From positions 806,001 to 870,000 of the forward strand of contig CAWJJQ010000002.1 in assembly GCA_963843255.1 (NCBI GenBank): a DNA stretch of 64,000 nucleotides, given 5' to 3'. The DNA is from Bog-159 sp963843255. Its GTDB lineage: Bacteria > Acidobacteriota > Terriglobia > Bryobacterales > Bryobacteraceae. Made by a program: the position numbers and the translations under genes. The notes under the pieces are model-generated. The model was not told the DNA's origin, ran no database searches, and saw only the letters and a list, made by a program, of their open reading frames with translations. Positions 11,147 through 19,744 of this stretch are shown in pieces. The first letter of the stretch is position 1. Each line of letters starts with the position of its first letter.

Positions 11147-11611
11147 ATGTTCAAACTCGCAGCGTTGCTCCTTACTGTCGTGACCATGATGCCAGCCGCC
11201 GACTTGCCCTCCAAGAAATCGCTGAATCTTGCCGCCATCAAAACCATGGTCGCGGCGGCCGAAGCCGAAGCACAAAAGCGCAACGTGCAGGTGACCATCT
11301 GCGTGGTCGATGAAAGCGGCAACCTGCTCTTCCTGCAAAAAGCCGATGGCGCGGGGTTGAATACGATTCAATTCGCGCAGAAGAAGGCGCGCCACTCGGC
11401 CCTCTACAAGCAGCCCTCCAAGGTGGCCGCCGATCAATTGAAGAGCGGCGATCTCCAGGTGCTGGCCTTCCCCGATGCGTTTCCAAATCAAGGCGGTTTG
11501 CCCATTCAGATTGACGGTCAGACCATTGGCGCCATAGGCGTCAGCGGCGCACCCTCGGAAGTCGACGAAGCCATTGGACATGTGGCTATTGAAGCTCTGC
11601 TGAAGTCGTGA
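11147..11611 (+). CDS. Secreted GlcG/HbpS-family protein (DUF336)
   Basis: 154 aa with a signal peptide (residues 1-18). The body begins with a helix (IKTMVAAAEAEAQKRN), then VTICVVDESGNLL, a hallmark of the GlcG/HbpS heme-binding or stress-sensing family, and ends with GAIGVSGAPSEVDE and a final helix. The middle stretch ALYKQPSKVAADQLKSG replaces the usual short loop. Members bind heme, cobalamin or small aldehydes; nothing here fixes the ligand. It stands alone 102 bases before the tolC-like pair, with which it may share a promoter. The ribosome site is weak. Confidence 0.85.
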   Translation: MFKLAALLLTVVTMMPAADLPSKKSLNLAAIKTMVAAAEAEAQKRNVQVTICVVDESGNLLFLQKADGAGLNTIQFAQKKARHSALYKQPSKVAADQLKSGDLQVLAFPDAFPNQGGLPIQIDGQTIGAIGVSGAPSEVDEAIGHVAIEALLKS

Positions 11612-11685
11612 AATCGAACATCCGGTCCCAAAACCGGACAGCGTTGTCCGCGCAAACTGTGTGGTCCCCCCAAAAACCAATGGAA

Positions 11686-11697
11686 TGGCAATTGCCA
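11686..11697. promoter_or_regulatory. 12-bp perfect palindrome before the TolC-like pair
   Basis: TGGCAATTGCCA is a perfect palindrome ending 16 bases before the first tolC-like start codon, in a place where a repressor or TetR/LysR-type regulator could act. No matching second site was seen and no adjacent regulator gene is present. Confidence 0.35.
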
Positions 11698-11713
11698 ATG
11701 ACACACCTACACA

Positions 11714-13627
11714 ATGACCTCTCTCCGAAACATTTTCGCCCTGGTGTGGGTCGCGTCGAGTGCGGGTGCCTTTGCTCAGTCATCCGAAGTAGCCATTGAG
11801 GCGCCCAAACCTCCGCCCGTGATCGGGCCGCTGCTCCGTCCCTTTCACTTGGAGAAGCGCGCGGTGCCTCCCGCAAGGTTGGCCAACTCCCCTCGTTTGG
11901 AGTCCCTGGTTCGGGGCGGCAATCTCTATTTATCGGTACAGGACGTGATCGCGCTGGTGCTGGAAAACAATCTCGATATCGCGGTGCAGCGCTATAGTCC
12001 GTTCCTGGCGAGCGAGGTCCTGCGGCGTACCCAGGGCGGCGGTTTTTTGCGACAGGTGGATACTCCTATACTGCAGGGTCCTACAAGCGTCAGTACCACG
12101 GGTGTCAGCGTCAATGCCAACGGCCTTGGCGGCGGTGCGGGACTGGGCTCCGGAGGCGGCATCGTGAGCCAGATCGGCCCCGTTCCTCCCAACCTCGATC
12201 CCAGCTTCTATGCCAGCGTGCAAGCCGGACACCTGACCACCCCGGTCACGAATACGTCGCTGAACCAGACCAGTGTCTTGACGGACGATTACCGGCAGCT
12301 GGTCCTGAATTATTCGCAACAATTCATCACCGGCACCAGCTTCTCGATGACGTTTTATCAGAACCATAGCCTGCTCAACAGCCCCACACCATTGCTCAAT
12401 CCGGCTCTCAATGGATTCCTCGATCTGCAGATCACGCAAAACCTGCTGTATGGTTTCAACATCGGGGTTAACAATCGCGACATTCGCGTCGCCAAAAATA
12501 ACATGAAGGTGAGCGCCATGCAGCTTAAGCTGCAAGTCGCCACTACCGTATCCGCGGCCCTCAATCTTTATTGGGACCTGGTGAGTTTCATCGACGCCGT
12601 GCGCATCAAAGAACAGACCCTGGCCACCTCCCAGAAACTCTATGAGGATGACCAGAAGATGGTGAAGATCGGATCTCTGCCGGCGGTAGAACTCACCCGC
12701 GCAGCCGCCCAGGTTTCGGTCAGCAAAGAAGATCTGCTGTTCGCGCAAACCAATGTTCAGCAGCAGGAGATCGTGCTGAAAAACGCGCTCAGCCGCAACG
12801 CCATGGCCAATGCCTGGCTGGATGAGGTGCACATCATTCCACTGAATCGCATCGAAGTGCCCGTCACCGATGATCTGAAACCGCTGAACGAGCTGATGGG
12901 TGAAGCCATGGGCAACCGCGTCGAGATCGCGCGCAGCAAGGTAAACATCGAGAGCCAGAAGATCCTGATCAAAGGCGATCGGAACGGCATGCTACCTAAT
13001 CTGCAGGCGTTTCTCGAGCTAACCAACAACGGCCTCAGCGGCCCGGTGAATCCCATTTACAACAACTGCTGCGGCACCCCGGATCTGTATTTCGCCGGCG
13101 GCACCGGAAACCTGTTAGGCCAGGTTTTCCGCCGCGATTTTCCGAATTACTCCGCCGGCGTGTCCCTCACAATTCCTTTCCGCAACCGGGCCGCGCAGGC
13201 CGACTACGTCACCGACCAGTTGACCCTCCGCCAGACCGAACTGCAACTGCAGCGCGCAGCCAACCAGGTGACCGTAGACGTGAAGACCAGCGTAATTGGC
13301 CTGCAGCAGGCCCGCTCCCGGTATCAAACAGCGGTCAATACCAGACAGCTCGGAGAACAGGCTTTGAAAGACGAGCAGAACCGCTTTCAGCATGGCGTGT
13401 CCACCGTCGCCCTGGTGATTCAGGCGCAGCGCGACCTGGCCGTCGATCAGGATGCCGAGGTGCAGGCGATGGCCAATTATACACACGCCAAGATTGCATT
13501 TGACATGGCCATGGGGCGCACTCTGGACGTCAACCACATCTCCATGAGCGAGGCGGCGGAGGGGCATGTCGCCCGCGAGTCGCTCCTCCCCGACACGCTG
13601 CCGGGTGCGAAAGGAGCTTCCAGATGA
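11714..13627 (+). CDS. TolC-family outer membrane efflux protein, first of pair
   Basis: 637 aa with a signal peptide (~1-22, ending AFAQ). The N-terminal ~60 aa are proline-rich. From about residue 75 it has the outer-membrane-factor fold: two repeats of long helices and beta strands (VQDVIALVLENNLDIAVQRY at the first helix, LNLYWDLVSF in the next). The family forms trimeric channels for tripartite efflux or type I secretion. A ~60-aa Gly-rich insertion follows the first helix. It overlaps the next gene by four bases (ATGA), so the two are translationally coupled. There is no adjacent membrane-fusion or inner-membrane pump gene. Confidence 0.9.
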   Translation: MTSLRNIFALVWVASSAGAFAQSSEVAIEAPKPPPVIGPLLRPFHLEKRAVPPARLANSPRLESLVRGGNLYLSVQDVIALVLENNLDIAVQRYSPFLASEVLRRTQGGGFLRQVDTPILQGPTSVSTTGVSVNANGLGGGAGLGSGGGIVSQIGPVPPNLDPSFYASVQAGHLTTPVTNTSLNQTSVLTDDYRQLVLNYSQQFITGTSFSMTFYQNHSLLNSPTPLLNPALNGFLDLQITQNLLYGFNIGVNNRDIRVAKNNMKVSAMQLKLQVATTVSAALNLYWDLVSFIDAVRIKEQTLATSQKLYEDDQKMVKIGSLPAVELTRAAAQVSVSKEDLLFAQTNVQQQEIVLKNALSRNAMANAWLDEVHIIPLNRIEVPVTDDLKPLNELMGEAMGNRVEIARSKVNIESQKILIKGDRNGMLPNLQAFLELTNNGLSGPVNPIYNNCCGTPDLYFAGGTGNLLGQVFRRDFPNYSAGVSLTIPFRNRAAQADYVTDQLTLRQTELQLQRAANQVTVDVKTSVIGLQQARSRYQTAVNTRQLGEQALKDEQNRFQHGVSTVALVIQAQRDLAVDQDAEVQAMANYTHAKIAFDMAMGRTLDVNHISMSEAAEGHVARESLLPDTLPGAKGASR

Positions 13628-15519
13628 GTCTGCGAAACTGGCCCGCTTCGCTCGCCGTTCGCTTCATTTGCCTGGCTTGCCTGATGGTGCCCTGCCCGGC
13701 CCAGGATTCGCAGTTCGTCGTTGAAAAGTCCCCTCTGCCTCCACCTCTGCGTTCTTACGCGCCTCCCATCGTACCCACCAGCCGCTCCACCAATTCCACA
13801 CGGTTGCACGATTTGATCCGCGCCGGCAAGCTGTACCTGAGAGTCCAAGATGCTCTGGCTCTGGCAATCGAAAACAATTTGAACCTGGAAGTGGACCGCT
13901 ATGGGCCCCTGCTGGCTCATTCCGCGTTGGAGCGCGCTTTGGCGGGCGGTCCGATTCGCGGTGTGCAGAGCGCCGCCTCGCAGATTACCACCGTCGACAG
14001 TGGCTTGGGCGTGAACGGCAGCGTGCAGAGCGCCGGGCTTTCGGGAAACAACGGCGGCGGCAACGGAGGAGGCGGTGGCGCGGCGGTCATTCAACAGGTC
14101 GGTGCAATTACGCCGAACTTGGATCCTGTCCTGCAAAACACTACCATCTTTTCGCACCTTACCTACCCGCAGTCGAACACGCTGGTCAGCGGAACCACGT
14201 CGCTGGTCCAAACCGAGCACACCTATAACACGGTACTTCAGGAAGGCCTGCTCAGTGGCGGATATGTGCAGTTTCGCGACTACGAAGCGTATCTGAAGGA
14301 AAACTCTCCGTTCGACTACCTGAACCCGGCGGTGGGTCCCCACATCGACCTGGCGGTCCGCCATAATCTTTTGCAGGGCTTCGGCGTAAAGCTCAACGAC
14401 CGGTTCATCCGCATCGCGCGCACGAATGAGGTCGCCGCGCGCGAAAGCTTCCGCTCACAACTGCTCGATCTGGCCGCCAGCGTACTCAATCTCTATTGGG
14501 ATCTGGTCAACGCCAACGACGAGCTGAAACTGCGGCGCAGAGCCGCGGAAATGACGCAAAAGTTTTACGAAGACACCCAAAAAGAAGTGGCCGCGGGCTC
14601 CATGCCGTCCGTGCAATTGCCGCGCGCCAAGGCCGAGTCCGATGTCCGCCGGCAGGATGTGGTCGTGGCGGAGTATAACGTACGGCAGCGCGAGAGCTTG
14701 CTCAAAGATGCTTTGATCCGCACACCCGATCCCGAAGTGGAAGCCGCGGAAATCGTCACGCTCGACATCCTGCAGATCCCGCCCAGCGACGATCTGCCGC
14801 CCTTGCGCAAACTGGTCGACACGGCGATGGCAAAGCGGCCCGACGTAGCGGTCTCCAAGTACCGGGATCAGACCGCCGAGATGGGTTTGTCGGGAACTGA
14901 GAACCCCCTGCTGCCCTCCCTGCAGATTCAGGCGCAGACCTACAACCGCGGTGCGGCGGGCACCGCTCAAATCGTAAATGGTTCCGGACCCGATCCATAT
15001 TTCGTGGGCGGCTATGGCACCGCTCTAAAGCAGATTCTACGCCGCGATTTTCCCAACGAAATCGGCGCACTGAATTTTTCCATTCCTTTGGGCAACCGCC
15101 AGGCGCAGGGCGACTATGGCATCGACCAGTTGCAGTATCGTCAGTCTCAGGTCAGCAGCCAGCGAGACACGAATCAGATCGTGGTGGATATTTCAAACCA
15201 GGTGAGCGCCCTGCGTCAGTCGCGCTCCAGGTTTTCCGCGGCAAAGGATACCCGGCTTCTACAGGAAGAGATACTGACCGAGGATCGCAAGAAGTTCTCT
15301 TACGGTATCGCCACGTTCAACGACATCATCACCGACCAGCGGGCGCTGGTTACCGCGCAGCTTTCCGAACTGACCGCGCTCTCGGCTTATACCCACGCGC
15401 GCATCTCCTTAGACCAGGTGCTCGGTGAGACCCTGGAGAAGAACAACATCTCGCTGGAAGAAGGGTTGAGCGGTAGCGTCGCCACTCCCGCAAACCTTCC
15501 CGCTGAACCCCGTCCGTGA
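13624..15519 (+). CDS. TolC-family outer membrane efflux protein, second of pair
   Basis: 631 aa, clearly a paralogue of the preceding protein: the same proline-rich N-terminus, the same VQDALALAIENNLNLEVDRY first helix, the same Gly/Asn-rich insertion, the same LNLYWDLVN helix and the same RRDFPN segment before the second beta hairpin. Signal peptide ~1-27. Start at 13624 inside the upstream stop (ATGA). The tandem pair probably arose by duplication and has diverged substantially. A heteromeric channel or two channels with different partners are both possible; the sequence does not decide. Confidence 0.9.
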   Translation: MSLRNWPASLAVRFICLACLMVPCPAQDSQFVVEKSPLPPPLRSYAPPIVPTSRSTNSTRLHDLIRAGKLYLRVQDALALAIENNLNLEVDRYGPLLAHSALERALAGGPIRGVQSAASQITTVDSGLGVNGSVQSAGLSGNNGGGNGGGGGAAVIQQVGAITPNLDPVLQNTTIFSHLTYPQSNTLVSGTTSLVQTEHTYNTVLQEGLLSGGYVQFRDYEAYLKENSPFDYLNPAVGPHIDLAVRHNLLQGFGVKLNDRFIRIARTNEVAARESFRSQLLDLAASVLNLYWDLVNANDELKLRRRAAEMTQKFYEDTQKEVAAGSMPSVQLPRAKAESDVRRQDVVVAEYNVRQRESLLKDALIRTPDPEVEAAEIVTLDILQIPPSDDLPPLRKLVDTAMAKRPDVAVSKYRDQTAEMGLSGTENPLLPSLQIQAQTYNRGAAGTAQIVNGSGPDPYFVGGYGTALKQILRRDFPNEIGALNFSIPLGNRQAQGDYGIDQLQYRQSQVSSQRDTNQIVVDISNQVSALRQSRSRFSAAKDTRLLQEEILTEDRKKFSYGIATFNDIITDQRALVTAQLSELTALSAYTHARISLDQVLGETLEKNNISLEEGLSGSVATPANLPAEPRP

Positions 15520-15599
15520 AGCAATTTCGCCAGCCGGCAGCCATTCGCCAAGCGCCATACCTCTAAAGAGAGCGCTCATCCCGCCGATGATAGAGTCGA

Positions 15600-18500
15600 G
15601 TGCCGAATGACGTCAGCTCGTATCGTTCAGCCATCGCCGCAGTCGCCCTCGCGCTGTTGATCGCAGCCGGCTGCGGGCGGTCGTATCGGCCGGCCGATCG
15701 CGTGCTCAGTACTGTCCGGCAGGTTCGTGATCTGCCGCCCGATCGAGTCCTTGCTGACGTTAGGGTGCATCTCCAAGGGGTCGTCACCTTCGCTTTCGCG
15801 GACGACGATACCTGTTTCGTGCAGGACCAAACCGGCGGCATCCGGGTACAACTGCCAAAGGGCTCCATCATCGCGGAGGCAGGTCAATCTATCGAGATTT
15901 GGGCGAATGTAGGTTCTGCCGGAGAAGCTCCGTCGTTAATTGATCCGCGCTTCACCTTGCGCGGTCCGGCGCGCCTTCCGCGGGCAGTCCCAGTGACGCC
16001 CGCCGAACTGCAATCCAGGAGCCTGCTTTATCGCCGCGTTTCGGTGACCGGCGTGCTGCAAAGCGCAGCCATTGGATATAATTCGGTCGCCACTTTGCGA
16101 GTCAACGCCGGCGGTATCGACCTGCCGGTAAGAGCTCCGGCGCCGGCCGTATCCGATGCCGCCTCACTGATTGACGCAGAAGTAAGAGTGCCCGGCGTGC
16201 TGGTGAGTCTGCCCGGCGCAGAGTCCTCCGCGGCGCTACACGGAATCTGGATGGCCAACTATGCTGACGTGGAAGTCCTTTCCGCTGCGCGGCCTGCGGC
16301 CCAATACCCGGTAACCACCATAGAGAAGCTGCGCAGTATCGGGCCGGGTCACTTACCCGCGCATCGCGTCCGCATCCGGGGCTTCGTGTCGCGCTACTCC
16401 GACGTGCAAATGCCCGTAGTTCGAGATGCCACAGGCGCGATCATCGTCTCGCCGGTTCTGGCTCAAAGCCATTTAAGCGGTCCCGTCGATCTTGCCGGCT
16501 TTCTGGGCATCGAGCGCGGCGAACTCGTGCTGAAAAACGCTACAGATACGAGTGCTCCATCCCGCGGTCCCGCCGGCCCGCCGTTGATTACTGCTCTGGC
16601 CATTCATCAGTTGCCCCTCGAAGAGGCCCGCATGGGCTCTCCGGTGCGCCTCCGCGGCATCGTGACCCTGTCCGACCCGCGCAACGGTCTCCTGTTTATG
16701 CAAGATTCCTCCGACGGAATTTACATAACACCCGAATACCACACTCCTGCCCCCTTACGCGTTGGAGACTTGGTACAGGTGGAGGGTGAAACCGGCGAGG
16801 GCGATTTCGCCCCGGTCGTCTCGCGCGCACGTATCACGATCTTAGGCCGCGCCCCCCTGCCCGCGCCCGATACAGCCGATCCGGAGAGTATATTCCTTGG
16901 CCGGCGGGACAGCCGGTGGCTGGAACTCCACGGGGTGGTTCAGGACGTGGCGGCTGATTCGCACGAAGCTCTGCTCACTATTCGATATGGCTCGCATCGC
17001 TTTCGAGCCCACATCCTGGCCCCTCAAACGGAGTTATCCGGGCTGATGAATTCGAGCGTCAGATTACGGGGCGTTTGCGCGGCGCAGGTCAACAACCGGC
17101 GGCAACTCCTCGGAATTGTCCTGCATGTGCCGGGCGCGAATTATATTCAAGTGGAGCAGGCCGGCCTGCCGGATCCGTTTGGCGCTCCGTTGCGCTCGTC
17201 GGCAAGCATCCTGCAATTCGCCAGTTCTCCGGATCTGGAGCACCGGATTCGCCTGCGGGGAGTGGTGACCTGTAGCGAACGGTCCGGCCCAACCTGGATC
17301 CAGGATGCTACCGGTTCCGTCCTGGTCCAGGATCATGACCAACAGACTTTGGCTCCCGGAGATTTGGTAGATGTCGTGGGCTTCCCCGGAACCGGTCCGT
17401 TCAGCCCTGTCTTGAGCGGGGCCCTGATCCGGAAGTTTGGCGTCCGGCCGGCTCCCCGCGCAACCGCGATCAGCGGCGAGGAGGCTCTAAGCGGCGGTTA
17501 TGATGCCGCGCTGGTACGCGTAGAAGGAACCCTGCGCGAGCTCTTGCCGCGCACCGATAAGCTGTTGTTGCTGCTCCAATCCGGGGCAGTCGGGTTCTCG
17601 GCCGAGATGCCCGCCGCCAGCAGGCCGCACGGAATCCGGACGGGCGACCGGTTGCAAATCACGGGCATCTGTTCGGTGTTCGTCGATGATTCTCGCGCGG
17701 TCACCTCGCCCCGTTCATTCCAAATTCTGGTCCGTTCCATGGATGACATAAAGATATTGACTCCGGCTCCCTGGCTCACGCTTCCGCGATTACTGCCGGT
17801 CTTTGGGATTACCCTGATGGCTGCCACCGTCACGCTGTTTTGGGCCAATTGGCTGCGGCGAAAGGTGCGGGCGCAGACCGAAAAACTTCTGGCCCGGAGT
17901 GCGGAGCTGCAAGTGGCCCTTTACCGGGCCAACGAGGCGGAATCCATAGAACAGGCTCAACGCGACGTGTTGGAATTGGTCGCCCGCGACGAGAAACTGG
18001 ACAGAATTCTCCAGCGTTTGGCCCAGCTTGTGGAGGAACGCTTGCCCGGCGTATCCTACTCGCTCCAGTTGGAACCGCCGGGACAACCACGCGTGAGTGC
18101 TTCCCCCACGCTGCCGGCCGAGTGGCGCGACACCCTGGCCGGCATTGACATCGGCCATTTCTGCGAGGACGGTGCGCATGCCTTGCCGGCGCTCTCTCAG
18201 GAACCGGCATGGGCTCTCGCACTCCACTCCGCCCCAGCCGCCAAATTCGGATGTCTTTATCTGGACCGAATCCGGCAGGAGTCTGCCGTGATCGGCGTAA
18301 CCATCGCTTTCATGCGAGGCGACCTTCGATTGCACGCCACGGGTCGAGGTTTCCTGCTCGCGGCAAGCAATCTTGCCGCCCTAGCCGCGGAACGCCGGAC
18401 CCTTTACAACCAACTGGCTTTCCGCGCGCAGTACGATATCCTGACCGGGCTGGAAAATCGCGCCTCCCTATTCGACAAATTGTCGCATGAGCTCCGCCTG

Positions 18501-18941
18501 GCATCCCATGATGGGAGTTTGCTGGCCCTTCTCTACATTGATCTTGACGGTTTTAAATCGATCAACGATTCCTTCGGTCACAACGCCGGAGATACCGTTC
18601 TGCGCGAAGTGGCTGCTCGCATGCTTGATATTGTACGCCGCAGCGATACTGTGGCGCGCCTGGGCGGCGATGAGTTTGCCGTTCTGCTGCCGCGTATTGC
18701 CGGTCCCGAGGACGCCACTCGGATCGGCGCTCATTTGCAGGAGAGCATCTCCAGGCCGGTCTGCTGCCTCGGCCAGCAGTTAGTGGTGGGCGCTAGCATC
18801 GGCATCGGTATCTTTCCTGATGACGGAAGCGATTCCGAGTCGCTGCTGAGGGCCGCCGATGGAGCCATGTATCGCGAGAAACCCAGGGGCGGACGCGAGA
18901 TGGCTCGCCTCGCTGGTTCGCAATCCGAGACGAAGGCTTAA
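15600..18941 (+). CDS. Membrane diguanylate cyclase with extracytoplasmic OB-like repeats
   Basis: 1113 aa, GTG start at 15600 (weak ribosome site). The N-terminus ends in a lipobox-like LLIAAGC. Residues ~45-725 contain about six repeats of the pattern VRLRGVVT followed by FMQDSSDGIYI-type strands, resembling OB-fold sensor modules found in acidobacterial signalling proteins. A transmembrane helix is at ~731-752 (FGITLMAATVTLFWANWL), then a coiled coil, a GAF-like region (~790-930), and a GGDEF domain with GGDEF at about residue 1021. An RRSD inhibitory site lies five residues before GGDEF, so product feedback is likely. It would make cyclic di-GMP in response to an external ligand, which is unknown. 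No EAL domain is present. Confidence 0.88.
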   Translation: MPNDVSSYRSAIAAVALALLIAAGCGRSYRPADRVLSTVRQVRDLPPDRVLADVRVHLQGVVTFAFADDDTCFVQDQTGGIRVQLPKGSIIAEAGQSIEIWANVGSAGEAPSLIDPRFTLRGPARLPRAVPVTPAELQSRSLLYRRVSVTGVLQSAAIGYNSVATLRVNAGGIDLPVRAPAPAVSDAASLIDAEVRVPGVLVSLPGAESSAALHGIWMANYADVEVLSAARPAAQYPVTTIEKLRSIGPGHLPAHRVRIRGFVSRYSDVQMPVVRDATGAIIVSPVLAQSHLSGPVDLAGFLGIERGELVLKNATDTSAPSRGPAGPPLITALAIHQLPLEEARMGSPVRLRGIVTLSDPRNGLLFMQDSSDGIYITPEYHTPAPLRVGDLVQVEGETGEGDFAPVVSRARITILGRAPLPAPDTADPESIFLGRRDSRWLELHGVVQDVAADSHEALLTIRYGSHRFRAHILAPQTELSGLMNSSVRLRGVCAAQVNNRRQLLGIVLHVPGANYIQVEQAGLPDPFGAPLRSSASILQFASSPDLEHRIRLRGVVTCSERSGPTWIQDATGSVLVQDHDQQTLAPGDLVDVVGFPGTGPFSPVLSGALIRKFGVRPAPRATAISGEEALSGGYDAALVRVEGTLRELLPRTDKLLLLLQSGAVGFSAEMPAASRPHGIRTGDRLQITGICSVFVDDSRAVTSPRSFQILVRSMDDIKILTPAPWLTLPRLLPVFGITLMAATVTLFWANWLRRKVRAQTEKLLARSAELQVALYRANEAESIEQAQRDVLELVARDEKLDRILQRLAQLVEERLPGVSYSLQLEPPGQPRVSASPTLPAEWRDTLAGIDIGHFCEDGAHALPALSQEPAWALALHSAPAAKFGCLYLDRIRQESAVIGVTIAFMRGDLRLHATGRGFLLAASNLAALAAERRTLYNQLAFRAQYDILTGLENRASLFDKLSHELRLASHDGSLLALLYIDLDGFKSINDSFGHNAGDTVLREVAARMLDIVRRSDTVARLGGDEFAVLLPRIAGPEDATRIGAHLQESISRPVCCLGQQLVVGASIGIGIFPDDGSDSESLLRAADGAMYREKPRGGREMARLAGSQSETKA

Positions 18942-19030
18942 ACCCAGTGGGGCAGCCCCTCGATCTGCGGAGACCTCTACGGCCGGCTTCTATCCTCACC
19001 TGGTTTACTCTCGTCAATGGGTACCGCATG

Positions 19031-19059
19031 CTGAAAATCAGAGTGCTGTGTCCTATAAT
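19031..19059 (+). promoter_or_regulatory. Promoter of the ECF sigma/kinase pair
   Basis: CTGAAA (19031-19036), a 17-base spacer and a perfect TATAAT (19054-19059) lie about 120 bases before the ECF sigma start. Good sigma-70-type spacing; the -35 matches 4/6. Confidence 0.55.
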
Positions 19060-19177
19060 CGAGTTGATTTGAGATCAAAGTCAAAGGAAGTGGGAGTCGC
19101 CGTGCCCGCATCGCGCGCGATCATCAGCCAAGGCCAGATAGCCGAAGCTCCGGAAAGGTGTATCGCGCCCAGGTTGT

Positions 19178-19744
19178 ATGGATCCCCCGGCTCAGAATGT
19201 TACCGCACTAATTAAGGCTGCCAGCCAGGGCAACCCCGCCGCGCTCGACGGCCTCATCGAGGCGGTCTATCCTGAGCTTCGCGCCATCGCCGGCCGTTAC
19301 TTCCGGCACGAGCGTGAAGACCATACCCTGCAGTGCACGGCCCTGATCAACGAGGCCTATCTGCGCCTGGTTTCCGGATCCGTCACTCAGTGGAACAGCC
19401 GCGCGCACTTCTTCGGATTTGCGGCGCGCACCATGCGCGGCATCCTGGTGGACCATGCCAGGGCTCGTCTGGCCGCGAAACGCCGCGGCGATGCCCTGAC
19501 CGTCACCCTCACCACTGAACCGGCGCAAGCCGTCGACGTTCTCGATCTGCACCTGGCTCTGCAGGAATTAGAACAGCTCGATCCCACCCAAAGCCGCGTC
19601 GTGGAGCTCCGCTACTTTGGCGGCCTCACCATCGAGGAAGCCGCCGATGTCATGAATGTTTCCCCCAGCACCGTCAAGCGCGAATGGATTCTGGCAAAGA
19701 CCTGGCTCCACCGCAGAATGCTCGGACAGGAGCAGCTGCAGTGA
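19178..19744 (+). CDS. ECF-type RNA polymerase sigma factor
   Basis: 188 aa. Region 2 includes ALINEAYLRLV and the AHFFGFAARTMRGILVDHAR helix typical of the acidobacterial/planctomycete ECF subgroup (TIGR02999-like), and region 4 contains LDPTQSRVVELRYFGGLTIEEAA with the HTH following (VSPSTVKREW). It directs RNA polymerase to a stress or signal regulon not identifiable here. There is no anti-sigma gene; instead the stop codon overlaps the GTG start of a Ser/Thr kinase gene (GTGA at 19741-19744), the usual arrangement for this subgroup in these bacteria. A TATAAT promoter lies upstream. Confidence 0.93.
   Translation: MDPPAQNVTALIKAASQGNPAALDGLIEAVYPELRAIAGRYFRHEREDHTLQCTALINEAYLRLVSGSVTQWNSRAHFFGFAARTMRGILVDHARARLAAKRRGDALTVTLTTEPAQAVDVLDLHLALQELEQLDPTQSRVVELRYFGGLTIEEAADVMNVSPSTVKREWILAKTWLHRRMLGQEQLQ

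Noticed and set aside
9916..11322. Alternative minus-strand frame over the first Gfo/Idh gene
   Set aside because: The Tat signal, Rossmann motif and EKP motif are all in the frame 9669-11027; the alternative has none.
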